Assembly: GCA_947034885.2 (NCBI GenBank)
Contig: OX344749.2
Coordinates: 52,295,682 to 52,359,681 of the forward strand
Source: Thuidium tamariscinum
Taxonomy: Eukaryota > Streptophyta > Bryopsida > Hypnales > Thuidiaceae
Reading direction: 5' to 3'
DNA: 64,000 nt
Shown here: one piece after another, positions 1 through 11,835 of the stretch
Layout: the number at the start of each line of letters is the position of its first letter
How positions within the stretch are numbered: the first letter of the stretch is position 1
The notes under the pieces: generated by a model
What the model was told of the DNA's origin: nothing
The model's input: the letters and a program-made list of their open reading frames with translations, nothing else
Databases searched by the model: none
Position numbers and translations under genes: made by a program

Positions 1-1853
1 TTTTTGCATATCTAAACATAGGATCTTATACCTTTCTAATATGAGAGTGTGGGAAAAAAATTCAAAATTTTTGACCACACAAATTGCAAGATATCTTTGT
101 TTAATCCATTAAAGACCAAATTGATGACTACAAATGAATATCTAGGAGAAAATGACATGTTTTCATTAGTAGCCAGAGTGACTACTAATTAAAAACCCAT
201 CATTTTTAGCTAGAATCGTAGACTAGTCATCAACCTAGTCCTTAACCCCTAAAGGACCAAAGTGCCTTTTTTTGGCAACATAGCAATTTTGGGCAAGTTC
301 ATGTGACTAGAGATTTTCATGTTTTGGAACCAAAATTTAATAGAAAGGTGTGAATGAGAAGTATCTTCAAAGCCCAACAATTTTTGTGGCTTTTGACTAC
401 CGATGGTTGAAAAGTTATTGCATAATATGTTGTTTGTTTCTCAACTTGGGCAGTTTGGGCAGATAAAAAAATCACTTTTTTGGGAAATAATAATTTGAAA
501 TTGGTTTTATAGATTTATATATGCATGGAAAGCTTTGAATCATTCCATTTGGATTGATGAGTCAAAAGTTATGAAGAATTTCAGTTCCCGAGTAGTTATG
601 GATTTTCTACTCTAAAAAAAAACTTTGAAGTCTTTTATTTTACTCAATTTTTGAAATTTTTGGAAAAAGATTTAAAAAATTGTGTGAAGATTTTTTATTA
701 CAACATTTGAACTATTGGGATTGGCATTTTTCAATTTAACAAATAAATTGTTAACATTTTAGTATTTTGAATCATTCTCTACTTCTTTTTATTTACTATT
801 TCTTTTACATGTTGTACAATTCCAAATGATTTGAAAATTTTCAAGCATGTAGCCAATTTGAATTGAAGTATGAATCCAAAGAGTAACAACAATTTTGAAA
901 AAAAATTCATAAAAATGTGGCCTTCTAAATTGCAGCTACCCGGATTTTTGCAATGGTAAGAAAAAGGCTTTGACAACTTCAAACACTAATATCTTACAAT
1001 CTACATAGAGAAACTTTCTGAAATTTTTTCTTCATCTTCTTGAACTAGTGCACTAAGAGATCCTATGGTTACATTATTCCAAAAATGATTTTTTTCTTAA
1101 ATTTAGTAGTTGTCCTAGAAATGACAATTTGGGAGCAATTTGGGAGAAAACATAGTCAAAAACCTTTAGGGGTTAAAGAGGTTAAAGTGGAAAAGAAAAT
1201 TTTTCAGCACATTGCCAAATTGGATTATTAGACTCTAAACCCTCTTATCTTTTATTAATTTTTTGGATTATATAGTTATGAGCTTTATTTTAAAAAATTG
1301 TTGAATAGAAATAGGTGTAAGATAGAAGAAATATCTAAATTATCAATATTTTAAAGATATGATTTAAATGCATTAATACCAATGGTGAGATTGTTTTAGA
1401 TAGCCAAATAAATCATGTGAAAAAAAAAATTCTTGAAAAATTATAAAAATTGCATTAAAAAATGAATTCTACAAGTAATTTTTTAAAAAAGACATTCAAG
1501 TTGCCCCCAAAACAAGATAGTCCATAATTTTCTCATAACAATTCTAAATGGAATGAATCAAAACCTTCCAGGTTGGAAAATTTTATTTCATGAGAAGGAA
1601 TCTTTATTTTTTTAGAACTCAAATTTTTAAATTTTTTGGGGTTGCCCCTTTTCCCCTATTTTGAGTTTATTTGGGCATAACTTTTGTTCCCAATCATCAA
1701 TTGAAAAAAAATTACATTCACACAAACAGCACAAAGCCAATCAAATTTTATATCTTCAAATAAAGTTTCAAAAAATCAAGACAAAAATTGAGACCGTAGG
1801 TACCTACCCAAAGTCCCTTTTGTCCCCCAAAGGAATAGTGGTCTATAAGGGTC
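1..1853 (+). mobile_element. TTAA family B element, cut by window start and interrupted
   Basis: The sequence at 1-100 and again from about 1186 to 1853 matches the intact element at 8880-9786 in order. Shared parts are a TTTTTGACCACACAAATTGC-like block, a block ending GCACATTG, and a right end containing TTTTGTCCCCCAAAGG. The middle, about 101-1185, is a separate insertion flanked by TTAA on both sides. The left terminus lies outside the window. No transposase reading frame is present, so this is a decayed non-autonomous element. Confidence 0.6.
242..1176 (-). mobile_element. TTAA family A element (about 935 bp)
   Basis: It begins TTAACCCCTAAAGG at 242 and ends CCTTTAGGGGTTAA at 1176, a near-perfect terminal inverted repeat. 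Its interior is the reverse of the element at 18953-19907, including a subterminal block with CAAAAATG and GACTATG. It sits inside a larger insertion, about 101-1185, that interrupts a family B element. No coding sequence for a transposase is visible. Confidence 0.65.
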
Positions 1854-3019
1854 TTGAGGAGGGGGTTAGTGTGTTGAAAAATTAAACAAACAATAATTAT
1901 TTTATAGGGGGATATTAATTTTTTTTAATTTTTTAGCATGCTATTATTATATAATTTTCTACTTTGGATTATTAGAAAAGGGGCTTGCATTACTTATAAT
2001 TCTAAATTGATATGAATAAATGATATGACAATTTAGATTTCTACTAAAAAAAATTTCCTACATTAAATTTCTTTTAAACTTTATTTTCTTTCCACTACCC
2101 TAATGACTACTTACACCTAGAACTGAAGAGAAAAGTGTAGTCAATATTTCTATTGTATCTTCCATAAAAATTGTCAATTATACTCATTAACTAGGAAGAT
2201 ATAATATTATTCAATGCTATCAATGGAACTTTAAGTTTGTATCGTTTTTACATGATCAATATGAATGATATAGAGATCACCTTTTGATATCAACTTTACT
2301 TTAATCTACATTGTTTGATTCAATGTATATGTCTTCACAATAAAAACAATAATATGTAAAAATTGTTTTTGCACTATCATGGTAGTATGAAATAGTAGTG
2401 TGAAATGGTAGTATGCAATGGTAGTATGAAATAGAATTTTCTCATTGTGTTTACAAACACAATGGCTAAAACAAAATGTGCATATCATATCTAGTTATGG
2501 AGATTTGAACAAAACTAGGTTTGTGCACCTAAACTCCAACAAGCCTTACAATAGGCACTACTATAACTAATGAGAAAACAAAAAAAACAATTGTTGTCTT
2601 CTACATGAGAGGGAAATGTGAGGAAAAATGCATTTCCATGATTCAAATAGTCCTCTAAAATTCTGCACCTGCATTGCAACAGATATATACACTTCGATCA
2701 ATAGAAATGTCCAAGAAGAACATAAACACACAAGTACACATGTGGCCACATATATTGTCTACATCATGTATAGATTTGAAGAGCACATGCAAAGGAAAAG
2801 GAAGTGAAATTGAGCTTGGTGGAACTATGCAATCCAAATACGATTGCAAGGTCTACAATTGAGTAGCAGATAGTTCTGCTAGAGGTGTATAACTCAATCT
2901 CTCATCTACGTCATGTTGTAACATCCACAAACGAGATTGCAATGCCCACGAATGAGATGCCATCTTCCACACCAAATACCCTATCTTCAACACTAGAGTA
3001 AGTTTCACTACACCTTAAA
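1854..3019. other. AT-rich intergenic sequence
   Basis: No gene is supported. The stretch is AT-rich, and its short ORFs on both strands lack recognisable motifs. A small imperfect tandem block with the word GGTAGTATGAAAT lies around 2380-2432. Confidence 0.5.
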
Positions 3020-3375
3020 CTATAGATGCATCCTAAACCACATGAGAACAACAACAATAACATAAAGATCCTAGATTGAACACAGTAACAAGAAGCTAAG
3101 ATTAGGCAAAAAGACAACCAATCAAAACCTCAAAGTCACATCCTAAACCACACGAGAAAGGCAGCAACAACACAAAAATCCTAAACCCTAGATTGGGCAT
3201 GACAACACAAAACCCTAGATTGGACAAAGAGACGACCAACTAAAACCTCAAAATCATACACTAAATTATACAAGAAAGATAGCAACAACACAGAAAACCT
3301 AAACCCTAAATTGAGCATGATAACACGAAATCCTAAATCAAGCAAAGAGACAACCAACCAAAACCTCAAAATTGC
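3020..3375. repeat. 118-bp tandem repeat, about three units
   Basis: The phrase AAAACCTCAAA starts at 3124, 3242 and 3360, giving a period of 118 bp. Each unit also holds a CACxxGAGAA-GCAACAACAC block and AAACCCTAGATT-type words. The AAACCCTA word resembles the plant telomere heptamer, but no telomere array is present. The units have diverged, so the array looks old. Confidence 0.75.
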
Positions 3376-4074
3376 AGACTTCCTCTAAAATCTAGGAAGA
3401 TCTGAGAGCTACAATATACTATTCAGAAACACCCTGTCCAATGTCCTCACCAATGTCTCTAAAAATGAATATATCTTCACCAATATGCCACTCACAAGGT
3501 AACTTTTTCAGATTTTTGGCCAAAAAAAATAACATAAAGGGAGGCATTTTAGGACTACTGCATTTTCTAACAACGATGCTAATGTGTGAGCATGAACGTG
3601 TGAGCATCTGATCTTCTAATATGTATATAAGTAGATATACTACCACCTTTGAAAGTGCTTATAGTAAAAGTACCTATAGTATAGGTACGTTATAGTATAT
3701 ATATATTCTTATTATAAAAGGTTTCTATAGTATAAGCACCTATACTATAGGTGCATCATCTTTAAGGCTTATAAGCTCACACTTCTATGCTCACATACTA
3801 GCAACTGTACATTTTCTAATGGGACCTTTTATTCCATATCCTATAGTACTTAAAAAACGTCAAATGCCATTTTGTATATCTTATAGTACAAATAATTCAT
3901 TTATAAATTTTTACCCCCATATTTTAAAATACCCTATCAAGTTTTTGTATGCATCTTCCTACTCCAACTGCTCACTACCCCAACCCAACCCCTCCACCCT
4001 TACTCTACCCCACCCCTGGAGATGGGGGTTAAATTAAATAAAGACCATTTTTACTACTAAATTTGAGATCCAAA
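3376..4074. other. AT-rich intergenic sequence with two palindromes
   Basis: No gene is supported. Two near-perfect 19-nt palindromes occur at 3670-3688 (GTACCTATAGTATAGGTAC) and 3736-3754 (GCACCTATACTATAGGTGC). Their central bases are complementary, so the two can pair with each other across about 50 bp of AT-rich spacer. Confidence 0.5.
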
Positions 4075-4082
4075 ACAAGCAT

Positions 4083-4370
4083 TAGAAGATTTTTGAGGCC
4101 ATTGGAAGACTGTGGGTTCTCGGACTACGGGAACACAGTTTCTGCCGCATGAACATAAATCCTATGTGGTCAAGAGAGTACCACATCATAAAAATTAAGA
4201 AAAATTAAGAAAAAAATTGGTCTTTTTTCATATTTCAAGAGCCCCCTAATTTTTTATTTTTTATTTTTTGGATAAATGCTGGCCTGAAAACGGTCAACAA
4301 TTTCAGGAACAGTTTCAGAGAACAGCCTTGAAACGGCCCTTTGGAAGCCTCAAATCCCCTCTAATGGAAG
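4083..4370 (+). repeat. Dispersed repeat shared with 54082-54390
   Basis: The order of blocks matches 54082-54390. These are a TTTGAGGCC block, a 'GTGG TC-AGAG/GAGTGA' block followed by CCAT/CACATCATAAAAA, a TTTTATTTTTTATTTTTTGG block, and ACGGCCCTT-GGAAGCCT followed by AAATCCCCTCTAATG. No open reading frame spans it. The termini were not resolved, so the class is unknown. Confidence 0.6.
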
Positions 4371-4399
4371 CAAAAGGTACTAAAATACACTGGGAAAGT

Positions 4400-5389
4400 G
4401 TCTTTGATGGATTTTTTTTAACACATCTTCTTGTATAAAAAGATTATTATCACTACAATTAGAAAATTTCTACTACCATCTATTGTACTCATACATTCAA
4501 AGAAGCCTAAAAAAACTTGAATGACAACTATGTTGCTAGGGAGTGCATTGATTGTTGAATTGTCCATTGAATAGATGACTGCTTTTAGGCTTTGGTGGTA
4601 TTTAGGGTTTAATTTCACCTAGGTATTGTATTAATCTTTTAGTGGTCCAGCAACCATATTGTCATCATTTTAGTGCCCAAAATACAAACAACATAAAATG
4701 TATGAGGAATTGGAACTCGTGTCTTTAAATTTAGATTATGCCATTCATAGTACACAACTATTATAAGTGAAAAAGAAATGTAGGATTCTCCAACCATTAA
4801 AATACTTATGGAAAAAAACACGGAAACACTACATATATTTGAAAACGTAGCAAATACTTACAAATACAACTACCTTATTAAGTGTAATGTAGATTTTGCC
4901 TACTTGACAAAAATCCCAAGACAATTTACTAGGGGGGTATTTCCATGGAAAGGTCTATAAGTCTATCGTTTGTATGACTAAGGTCACTGTAATCGTATTT
5001 TGAATACTTATTTATGTCGTTTTTGGTTTCGTTTTGAATAAAATAAACCCAAGGAAATTTCTCTAATGCCAATTGGTCACAGTCCACAAACCCAATGCTA
5101 TAGTAGACCAAATGTATGGTATCACAGTCCTGCCTAGTATGTGGTTCACGTCAAATCACCGTCGTCAAGTTGTCTAGGGTGGTCAAATTGTCTTATGCAT
5201 GCTCTAGCCACTTAATGCAATATATATATTTTTATATAATTATATATTTTTATTTTATTTATAATTTAATTCCTCTTTTCTTTCTCTCACATGGCAATCA
5301 CTCTTAATTTGCAATAATTTAATTTTAAATAAAAGAAATCAAATTCTTTCCTTTTTATTTATTCCTTTGTCTTTTAACAAGTTGATCCT
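4400..5389. other. AT-rich intergenic sequence
   Basis: I see no gene, repeat or structured element. The short ORFs have composition expected of chance open frames. Confidence 0.45.
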
Positions 5390-7410
5390 CTTTCGCAAGT
5401 CAAATAGTCTCAGCCATTCCACTTGAATTATTTCAAATAGTCTTCTAATCTACCTACTACATCTAATAGACCTAAATTCACTATTTAGACTTAATTGATT
5501 TATCTCCAACAACCACAAGCAATTCCACCTACCAGATTTGTTGGTGGTTGGGAAAACACTTGCAATATACAATTTTAATTCTAATCCACTTGATTCTATG
5601 TAACAGTCAATTAGATTTAATTTCTTAGACTTGTGACTTCATAATATCAAAAAGAATCACATTCTATTAGACTTAATTCCATTTCTACATAACATTCAGT
5701 CTACTAAACTTAGCAGATTTTGAATAATGAAATTACTTTAGTCTATGTCTCCAGTTGACAAACTAATTTAACAAACAACATCCATACTGTACTTCATCTC
5801 AACATTACCACAAAATCAATTTGACAATGCTTCAGCAAACCAAGGCAGTTTACAATTAATCTTTAAAATTCAATTTATCAAATCAGCTCATGTTTTAATT
5901 TCCCACTTACTTGTATGCTGTATTTAATCAAATGGACTTTACTATTTTCAAAACTGGAATGCTACACAGTCAATTTGACATACTTATCATTTAACAAGAA
6001 TCTCATATGTTTAATTCTTTCTAAAACAATTCATTTCATTTTTATTTATTTCCCAAGCACAAGTCAGATCTCACACACAAACCTTAATATAAATAAATCA
6101 AATGGACTTGGACAAATCAATTAGACTTTAAACTAGTATTTCCCATTACCACAATGGGAGGTTCAAACAACTCAGTCAACTAGTCTATTATGCTATGCTG
6201 GTTGGCAAATTGACATGAATACCATCCCACATGCATCAGACAATTAGACATGAGGTAGCACAACACAAACCAGATGAAAATTCTATTTGACCAACTACTT
6301 ACAGACCATTGGACTACATGGTTTTACCAATACCCCAGTTATGCAAAAACTGAGTTCGGTCAATTAGACACAGATTCAATTACAAGTGCAGTCAATTAGA
6401 CATAACTAAAATTTTATTCATACTGCAAATTAGTATTTGAAATAAAATTGATTATCCAATAATCTCTCACAATAAGAGAAGTCCAGTAGACTAACAATTT
6501 TAAATGAAATAAATCAATTACAATTCAGTCACTTGTGAGGTTCCCATCTGCCAAGTTGACTTGATACAACAAAATTACACTTACTTGTTCATTTTATTTC
6601 ACAAATTGTGTAAATCAATTAGTCTGTAATTCCATCAACACTGTCTAATTGATTGCAAAATTATTCAGACCAATTGACATAAACTTACCAACGTAGAGAT
6701 ATTCCATAAGCAACCTGCTCAGTCCACTGGTCCGATCTCCAACACAGCCACCATCAGCTTCAACAATTGGACTAAAAATTCCATTTTTCTAACTTCAATC
6801 TATCCTCACTAATATTACAGTGATAGCAATTCTTCCACTCACCAGCCACCCGCTCAGTCGATTTGATTTCCAACTCCACACTCAACAGCTAACTATTCTC
6901 ACCCTCCATCACATTGACTATTAGACTCTGTTAATTAATTAAATTGCAATGAAGAACTGCGGGTTTGCACTGACGATTAGACAAATATTACAAACACCAC
7001 AGAATCAGGCACACACAAAGTAATTAGACAAATGGACAAGAAAACAAACGAGCTCATAGCTACCTGCTGTCCCAGCTCAAGACAATTAGACAAACATAAA
7101 TTGCACAATGCAAAAGCTCAAAGATATATTGACAATTAGAAGCGAGTACACTGTGAGTCATACCAACTGTATGTACTGAAAGATAATCAACTAGACATTT
7201 GGACATATAGTCCCAAAACTGTGAAGACAACTCTTCACCATGAGGTGCATTGTCAATTCGTCTTTCTAATTCTTCTCTTAGTCCCTTCCAAATCCATTCA
7301 CTCACACCCTTTTAAGTCTCAATTAGCATTTACAAGTCTATTTGACCTAGGAATGGAAATGGAGCTAACTCTATGCTCTATTTACACTGAGAAAGGCAAA
7401 TTGACATCAA
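5390..7410 (+). repeat. Word array: degenerate CAATTNGAC motif repeated irregularly
   Basis: A 9-10 nt word recurs throughout this stretch. Exact or near examples are CCAGTTGAC 5750, CAATTTGAC 5817 and 5971, CAAATGGAC 6099, CAATTAGAC 6118, 6241, 6361, 6393 and 7083, CAACTAGTC 6177, CAAATTGAC 6206, CCATTGGAC 6306, CCAGTAGAC 6483, CCAAGTTGAC 6551, CAATTAGTC 6616, CCAATTGAC 6670 and CCACTGGTC 6724. The outer letters (C-A ... G-A/T-C) are kept while the centre varies. Spacing is irregular and the text between words is unrelated, so this is not a tandem satellite. No long ORF runs through it. A parallel array with a different word lies at 11957-13419. Confidence 0.6.
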
Positions 7411-7589
7411 AATTTAAAAAATTAGGTTCACATTAAGCTATATTTTTTATATTTGAAAGTTTGTTATCTTCATTTGCTTATTTGAATTGTGTTTTATTGT
7501 TCATGTTCTAGGTGTGTATGTGTTAAAATCTTGATTAATGTTTCAATTCTTTTCAACATGTAAAATTTTGATCTGAACTATATATGCCT

Positions 7590-8260
7590 AAATTACTTTC
7601 ATTCATAAACTTCACAATAAATATATATGAAGATGATACATCTAACATTGCTAAAAAAAATTTAGAATATTTAAAAAAAAATTGACCAAATTTAAATTTT
7701 GACTCAAAAGTATTCTCATTGATAAACTTCACAATAATAGGATTTGAGTTTATTCTTGATTTGAAAAGTTGCATAAAAGACATGATGACATTAGACATTG
7801 CTAAATCACTCTACTATTATTTTTGAAAATTTAGCTCAAACATCACACTCAATAAATCAATTATATGGGAGTTTAGTTTTGATATGAAAGAATACAACAT
7901 TGCATAATCTCTTTACTTGTTACCATACTTTTATTTTTTTAAATTGAACTAAGATTCTATTTAATCCAAAAGTCACTCTCACTTATAAATGTCACTCTAA
8001 TTATATGTGAGTATATTCTTCATACACAAGGTTGTAGCACTGCTTAATCACTTTAATCATCATTTTATTTTTATTTTTGAAAATCAAAACGAAATTCTAT
8101 TTAATTCAAAAGTCACTCTTACTTATGAACTTTACAATTAATTATTTGTAAGCCTATTATTCTTGATATAAATGGTTGCAATAGAGAGGTATTGATGAAT
8201 TTTTTTAGTTTTATTTTGAATCTAAAACAAAATTCTATTTAACTTTAAAGCCACACATCT
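7590..8260 (+). repeat. Degenerate tandem array, period about 113-139 bp
   Basis: A block of the form TCAcTtATaAActTcACAATaa...TTATaTGtgAG recurs near 7599, 7712, 7840, 7979 and 8118, each followed by a TTCTTGAT-type block and a TTTATTTTTGAAAAT block. The units are strongly diverged and vary in length, so the array is old. No coding potential is apparent. Confidence 0.5.
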
Positions 8261-8879
8261 TCAAAAATCTAATTTTTGAATGTGCATAATCTACTTCAAG
8301 TACACACTATGATCTTCCAATTCCACCATAGAAGGATTCTCTATTGTATAGTTAATTTCTACATCAATCAATTTTATTTTATTGATATCAATCTTGAAAA
8401 TAAAGTGCCCAGAATCTATTGCATCTAGCTACAGTATGCAAAGTGTTAAATGGTTAACAACATATTATTTTTCATTCCTCTATTCAAAAGACTAGAGATT
8501 ATATTCATAGTAAAGTCAAATTTTTTTCTTCTTTGATTTTATTCATACTAATTTATATCTACATTTATTTGAGATCACGATATTTTTTAATATTGTATAC
8601 TACATATAATGATGTTTCAAGAATTAAATTTAGGTTGAAGTAGATCCAATCATTTATAAATTTTTCCTCCACTGAATAAAATGCATCCTATAACTTAACT
8701 CACGTGGTTTTTAATTTTTTTTCACGGAAAAAACCTCCCTAAGTTTTAGTCTCAAAATCCATCTTGTAAGATTTTTCAATCAATGGTGGTAGATATGGTA
8801 GTTTTGAGTGATTTAAGAGTTAAAAAATGACTTCAAACTTTATAGGTTAACGCTATCTTGATAAAAAAATTATAATCTT

Positions 8880-9786
8880 TTAACCCCTAAAGGATTGAGC
8901 CCTATTTTTTGCCAAAAAACATTGAAAACTGCCATTTCTATAGCAAAGAGTGAAAAAAAGTTTTAATTGTTTATTTTTCACATCTAACCATACAATTTTT
9001 ACACCTCACTAGTCTAAAAAAGTGTGGAAATAATTTCAAAATTTTTGACTATACAAATTGCAAGATATTTGCATTTAAAGTAGAAAAAACAAGTTTTTTA
9101 GCACATTGTAAGACTAGATTTTTTGACTTTGAACATTTTTAACTTAAATTTTTTTCACTACAGAGTTTTGAGCTTTAAATCTTTATGGTGCAAAATTGAA
9201 TTGAGGATCTAGGGGAAAAAAAGAAATTAAATAGAAATTAATTTTTATTCTTAAGAAAATTGTTAAATAGAAGTAGGTATGACATAGAAGGAAAATCTAA
9301 AATATTAATATCTTTTAGATGGAATTAAAATACACTAATCCTAATGGTGAGATTGTTCTAGCAAGTAAATTAAACCATGATTTTTTTTAAATGGCAGAAA
9401 TTGCATTCAGATTTGAATCCTACAAGTAATTTTTTTCAAGAAAATGCTCTAATTGCTTGAAAAACAAGAATGTCCATAACTTTCTCATAACAAATACAAA
9501 TGAAACAAATCAAAGCTTTCTAGATAGAAAAAATATAATCTATAAGAAAAATTCCAAAATTTTCTTTGCTGCCTGAATTGCTTCTCCATCCCCTATTTTT
9601 GAGCTTATTTGGGCATAATTTTTGTTCCTGGGCACTGATTGAAAAAATATATATATACCCACAAAGATATTCAGTTTTTCTATTTCCAAAAAAAAATTCA
9701 AAAAATCAGGACAAAAATTCAGCCTGTAGATACCTACCCAAAAGCACTTTTGTCCCCCAAAGGGACAATGGTCTTTTAGGGGTTAA
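8880..9786 (+). mobile_element. TTAA family B element, intact copy (907 bp)
   Basis: It starts TTAACCCCTAAAGG at 8880 and ends CTTTTAGGGGTTAA at 9786, with matching inverted ends. It serves as the reference copy because the diverged relatives at 1-1853, 11836-14202 and 57034-57949 align to it in block order. The TTAA at 9075-9078 is the unoccupied equivalent of the site into which the insertion at 101-1185 has gone. No transposase is encoded. The TTAA flank and CCC-initial terminus fit piggyBac- or Kolobok-like non-autonomous elements. Confidence 0.7.
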
Positions 9787-10386
9787 TCTAGAATTGATAT
9801 TGTTATGTGTGTTTTTCCTACATGATCTTCAACACTTCTAGTTTGAATTTGTATGGTTAGAACTTTGAAATGTTTGATAAAAGACAACAAACCTTTAAAA
9901 TTTTGTTTAGTTTTGGCTAAACTTCAAGACGCTTAGAAAAGGCCTTGGCCATTAAGTAATTAAAAAAATCCAGACTCTATAAAACTAATGTATACTTCTT
10001 AGCTACCCAATTCCACGAGCCATAGCTACATGAACTAAGCTTACCCCAAGTAGACTCCTCATTCATTCAAGATGATATGGGGGCATTTCTTATCATTGTA
10101 CTTGATGAACCAAAGAACTTGAGATGACTCTCTCTAATCTATCTAATAACTTGTAAATTGTGCATGGCTATTAAGGTAGGAGGGTCTAAAAGTGCTTAGG
10201 CTTTGAACGGTTGCCCACCTCTTTCAATGTACACTATTAGTACATATTGTTTTTTCATAGCCTTCAACAAATGTACAACAAATGTACATTCAAGGAGGTA
10301 GGCAATTTTAGAGCCCTATGTCATTTCGAAGTCAAAATTTCTTAACTCATTCTGCAAAGCTCCACAAAATATGAAAAGACTTGAAT
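9787..10386. other. AT-rich intergenic sequence with inverted repeat
   Basis: No gene is supported. A lone TAAGGTAGGAGGG end at about 10172 resembles ends near 11812 and 16114. An imperfect inverted repeat around CAATGTACA/TGTACATT spans about 10217-10312. Confidence 0.4.
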
Positions 10387-10661
10387 TAAGGTAGGTACAC
10401 CCAAAAGCGCCAGTTTTTCTACTGTGCCTAGTTCCTGTTATTATGTTGTTCAAATTTTTTACAGTCTTGTTGGTGAGTGAAAGCATGTTCCAACGCACCA
10501 AAGAACAGTGGATTTGGATACTGTATGCAAAAGTTATTAACAGTCAAAGTGTATTTCTGAAAGCGCCATCTACAGTCTGGGTACATGACTGATTTTGAAA
10601 ATCTATGCACGTTGTACAGAGCGCTTTAAGGTCAGGTGCCATTTTGGGTGTACCTACCTTA
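10387..10661. mobile_element. MITE of the TAAGGTAG group (275 bp)
   Basis: The ends are inverted: TAAGGTAGGTACACCCAAAA at the left and the reverse of this at the right, closing with TACCTACCTTA. The interior matches the copy at 54949-55225, including a block with GTGAAAGCATGTTCCAA and GCAAAAGTTATTAACAG. TA at both edges could be the target duplication, as in Tc1/mariner-like MITEs. It has no coding capacity. Confidence 0.75.
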
Positions 10662-11092
10662 GATGCCAATTCCACTTGTCTTTCAAGAAACGATTGATGA
10701 AAAATATTTCAAGAACTAAGTTTCACCTCCCCAAATTTCAGTTTCAGCTCTTAAATGGGCGATTTATGGAGCTCCTCCTTCAATTTGTGGAGGTAAGTGC
10801 GTTGAACCTGGAACAGGCACTCAGATGATGAAGGCTTTAGAAGAATTTGTTTTGGTCACTTTTCAGTCTCTCAATTCCTGTGTCACCAACTCACCATAGC
10901 CTCCTCCAGGTGGAGGGGAACATAGATCTCCTTGAAGGTAGAATTTGAACATTATTTTACCAAAATCTCTCACACAGACACAGACGTACAGTACAGGCAG
11001 AGCATTGGCAAGTTGGAAATTCAACAGTGTTGTTGGTTGTAGAGGACCAATAGAGTAGGCAACCCATTCTTGACCACCACCCATTTCTACAG
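10662..11092. other. Intergenic sequence between two MITEs
   Basis: No gene is recognised. One open frame of 85 codons on the minus strand (11120-10863) has no domain features and overlaps the next MITE. Confidence 0.35.
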
Positions 11093-11379
11093 CAAGATAA
11101 CTACACCTAAATTTGCACAAATAAGCAATTCAGCATAGTCTTCATTATTGTATTGGCATTTTTTTTGGTGGGATCATGTTGGTAGTCAAAAGGGATTCTA
11201 GATTCTCTTAAAATGCATTTTTTGGACACCATATTAGCAAACTACAAATTTTTAAAGTACTGAAAATTGGTGTTTCTAAAATCAATGATGGACTTTTTTA
11301 AACAGCAGGAGTGCATTTTAGGCAACACTATGTAGTGTGTGATTTTAGAAAGTGTGCAATTTTAGGTGTAGTTACCTTA
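11093..11379. mobile_element. MITE related to the TAAGGTAG group (about 287 bp)
   Basis: The left end AAGATAACTACACCTAAA is answered by the inverse of AAGGTAACTACACCTAAAA at the right, followed on each side by TTGCAC. The terminus resembles AAGGTAGGTACACCCAAAA of the neighbouring MITE, so the two families are probably cousins. It has no coding capacity. Confidence 0.65.
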
Positions 11380-11835
11380 TAGGCTTTTTTAAATTTCTAC
11401 ATGTAGCTTACATTATAGCTCATATAACTTGAAGCAATATAAATGTCCAAGAAGTGTACATTGAAAGCAAAGAATGATCACAATATATACATTCAAAGTT
11501 ACACTTATGACTTCCATTGATTTTGAAACCAACATATGATTGGAAATAAAATGAGCTATATAACAAGTATAGGTTTCACATAATCTTTGTGAATAAATTT
11601 CACAATAATTTTTTTTTTAAATTCAAGAAAATTCAAATCATTTTGAATTCAATTTCCTTGCATGGGAATTTTTTTCCTTCAACAAATACATTTGACAAAT
11701 ATGCCTTATTCCTTAAGTGGTTGGAAATGGGTTGCCATCCTATACAAAATTATTAGTAGATCGTCTAAGAACATCCTTAGTCCAACCTTTACTTGTACTC
11801 ACCAATAGTAAGGTAGGAGGCTCATGAAGTGATCA

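Noticed and set aside
3061..3375. Interstitial telomere
   Set aside because: AAACCCTA words occur once or twice per 118-bp unit and are not in tandem.
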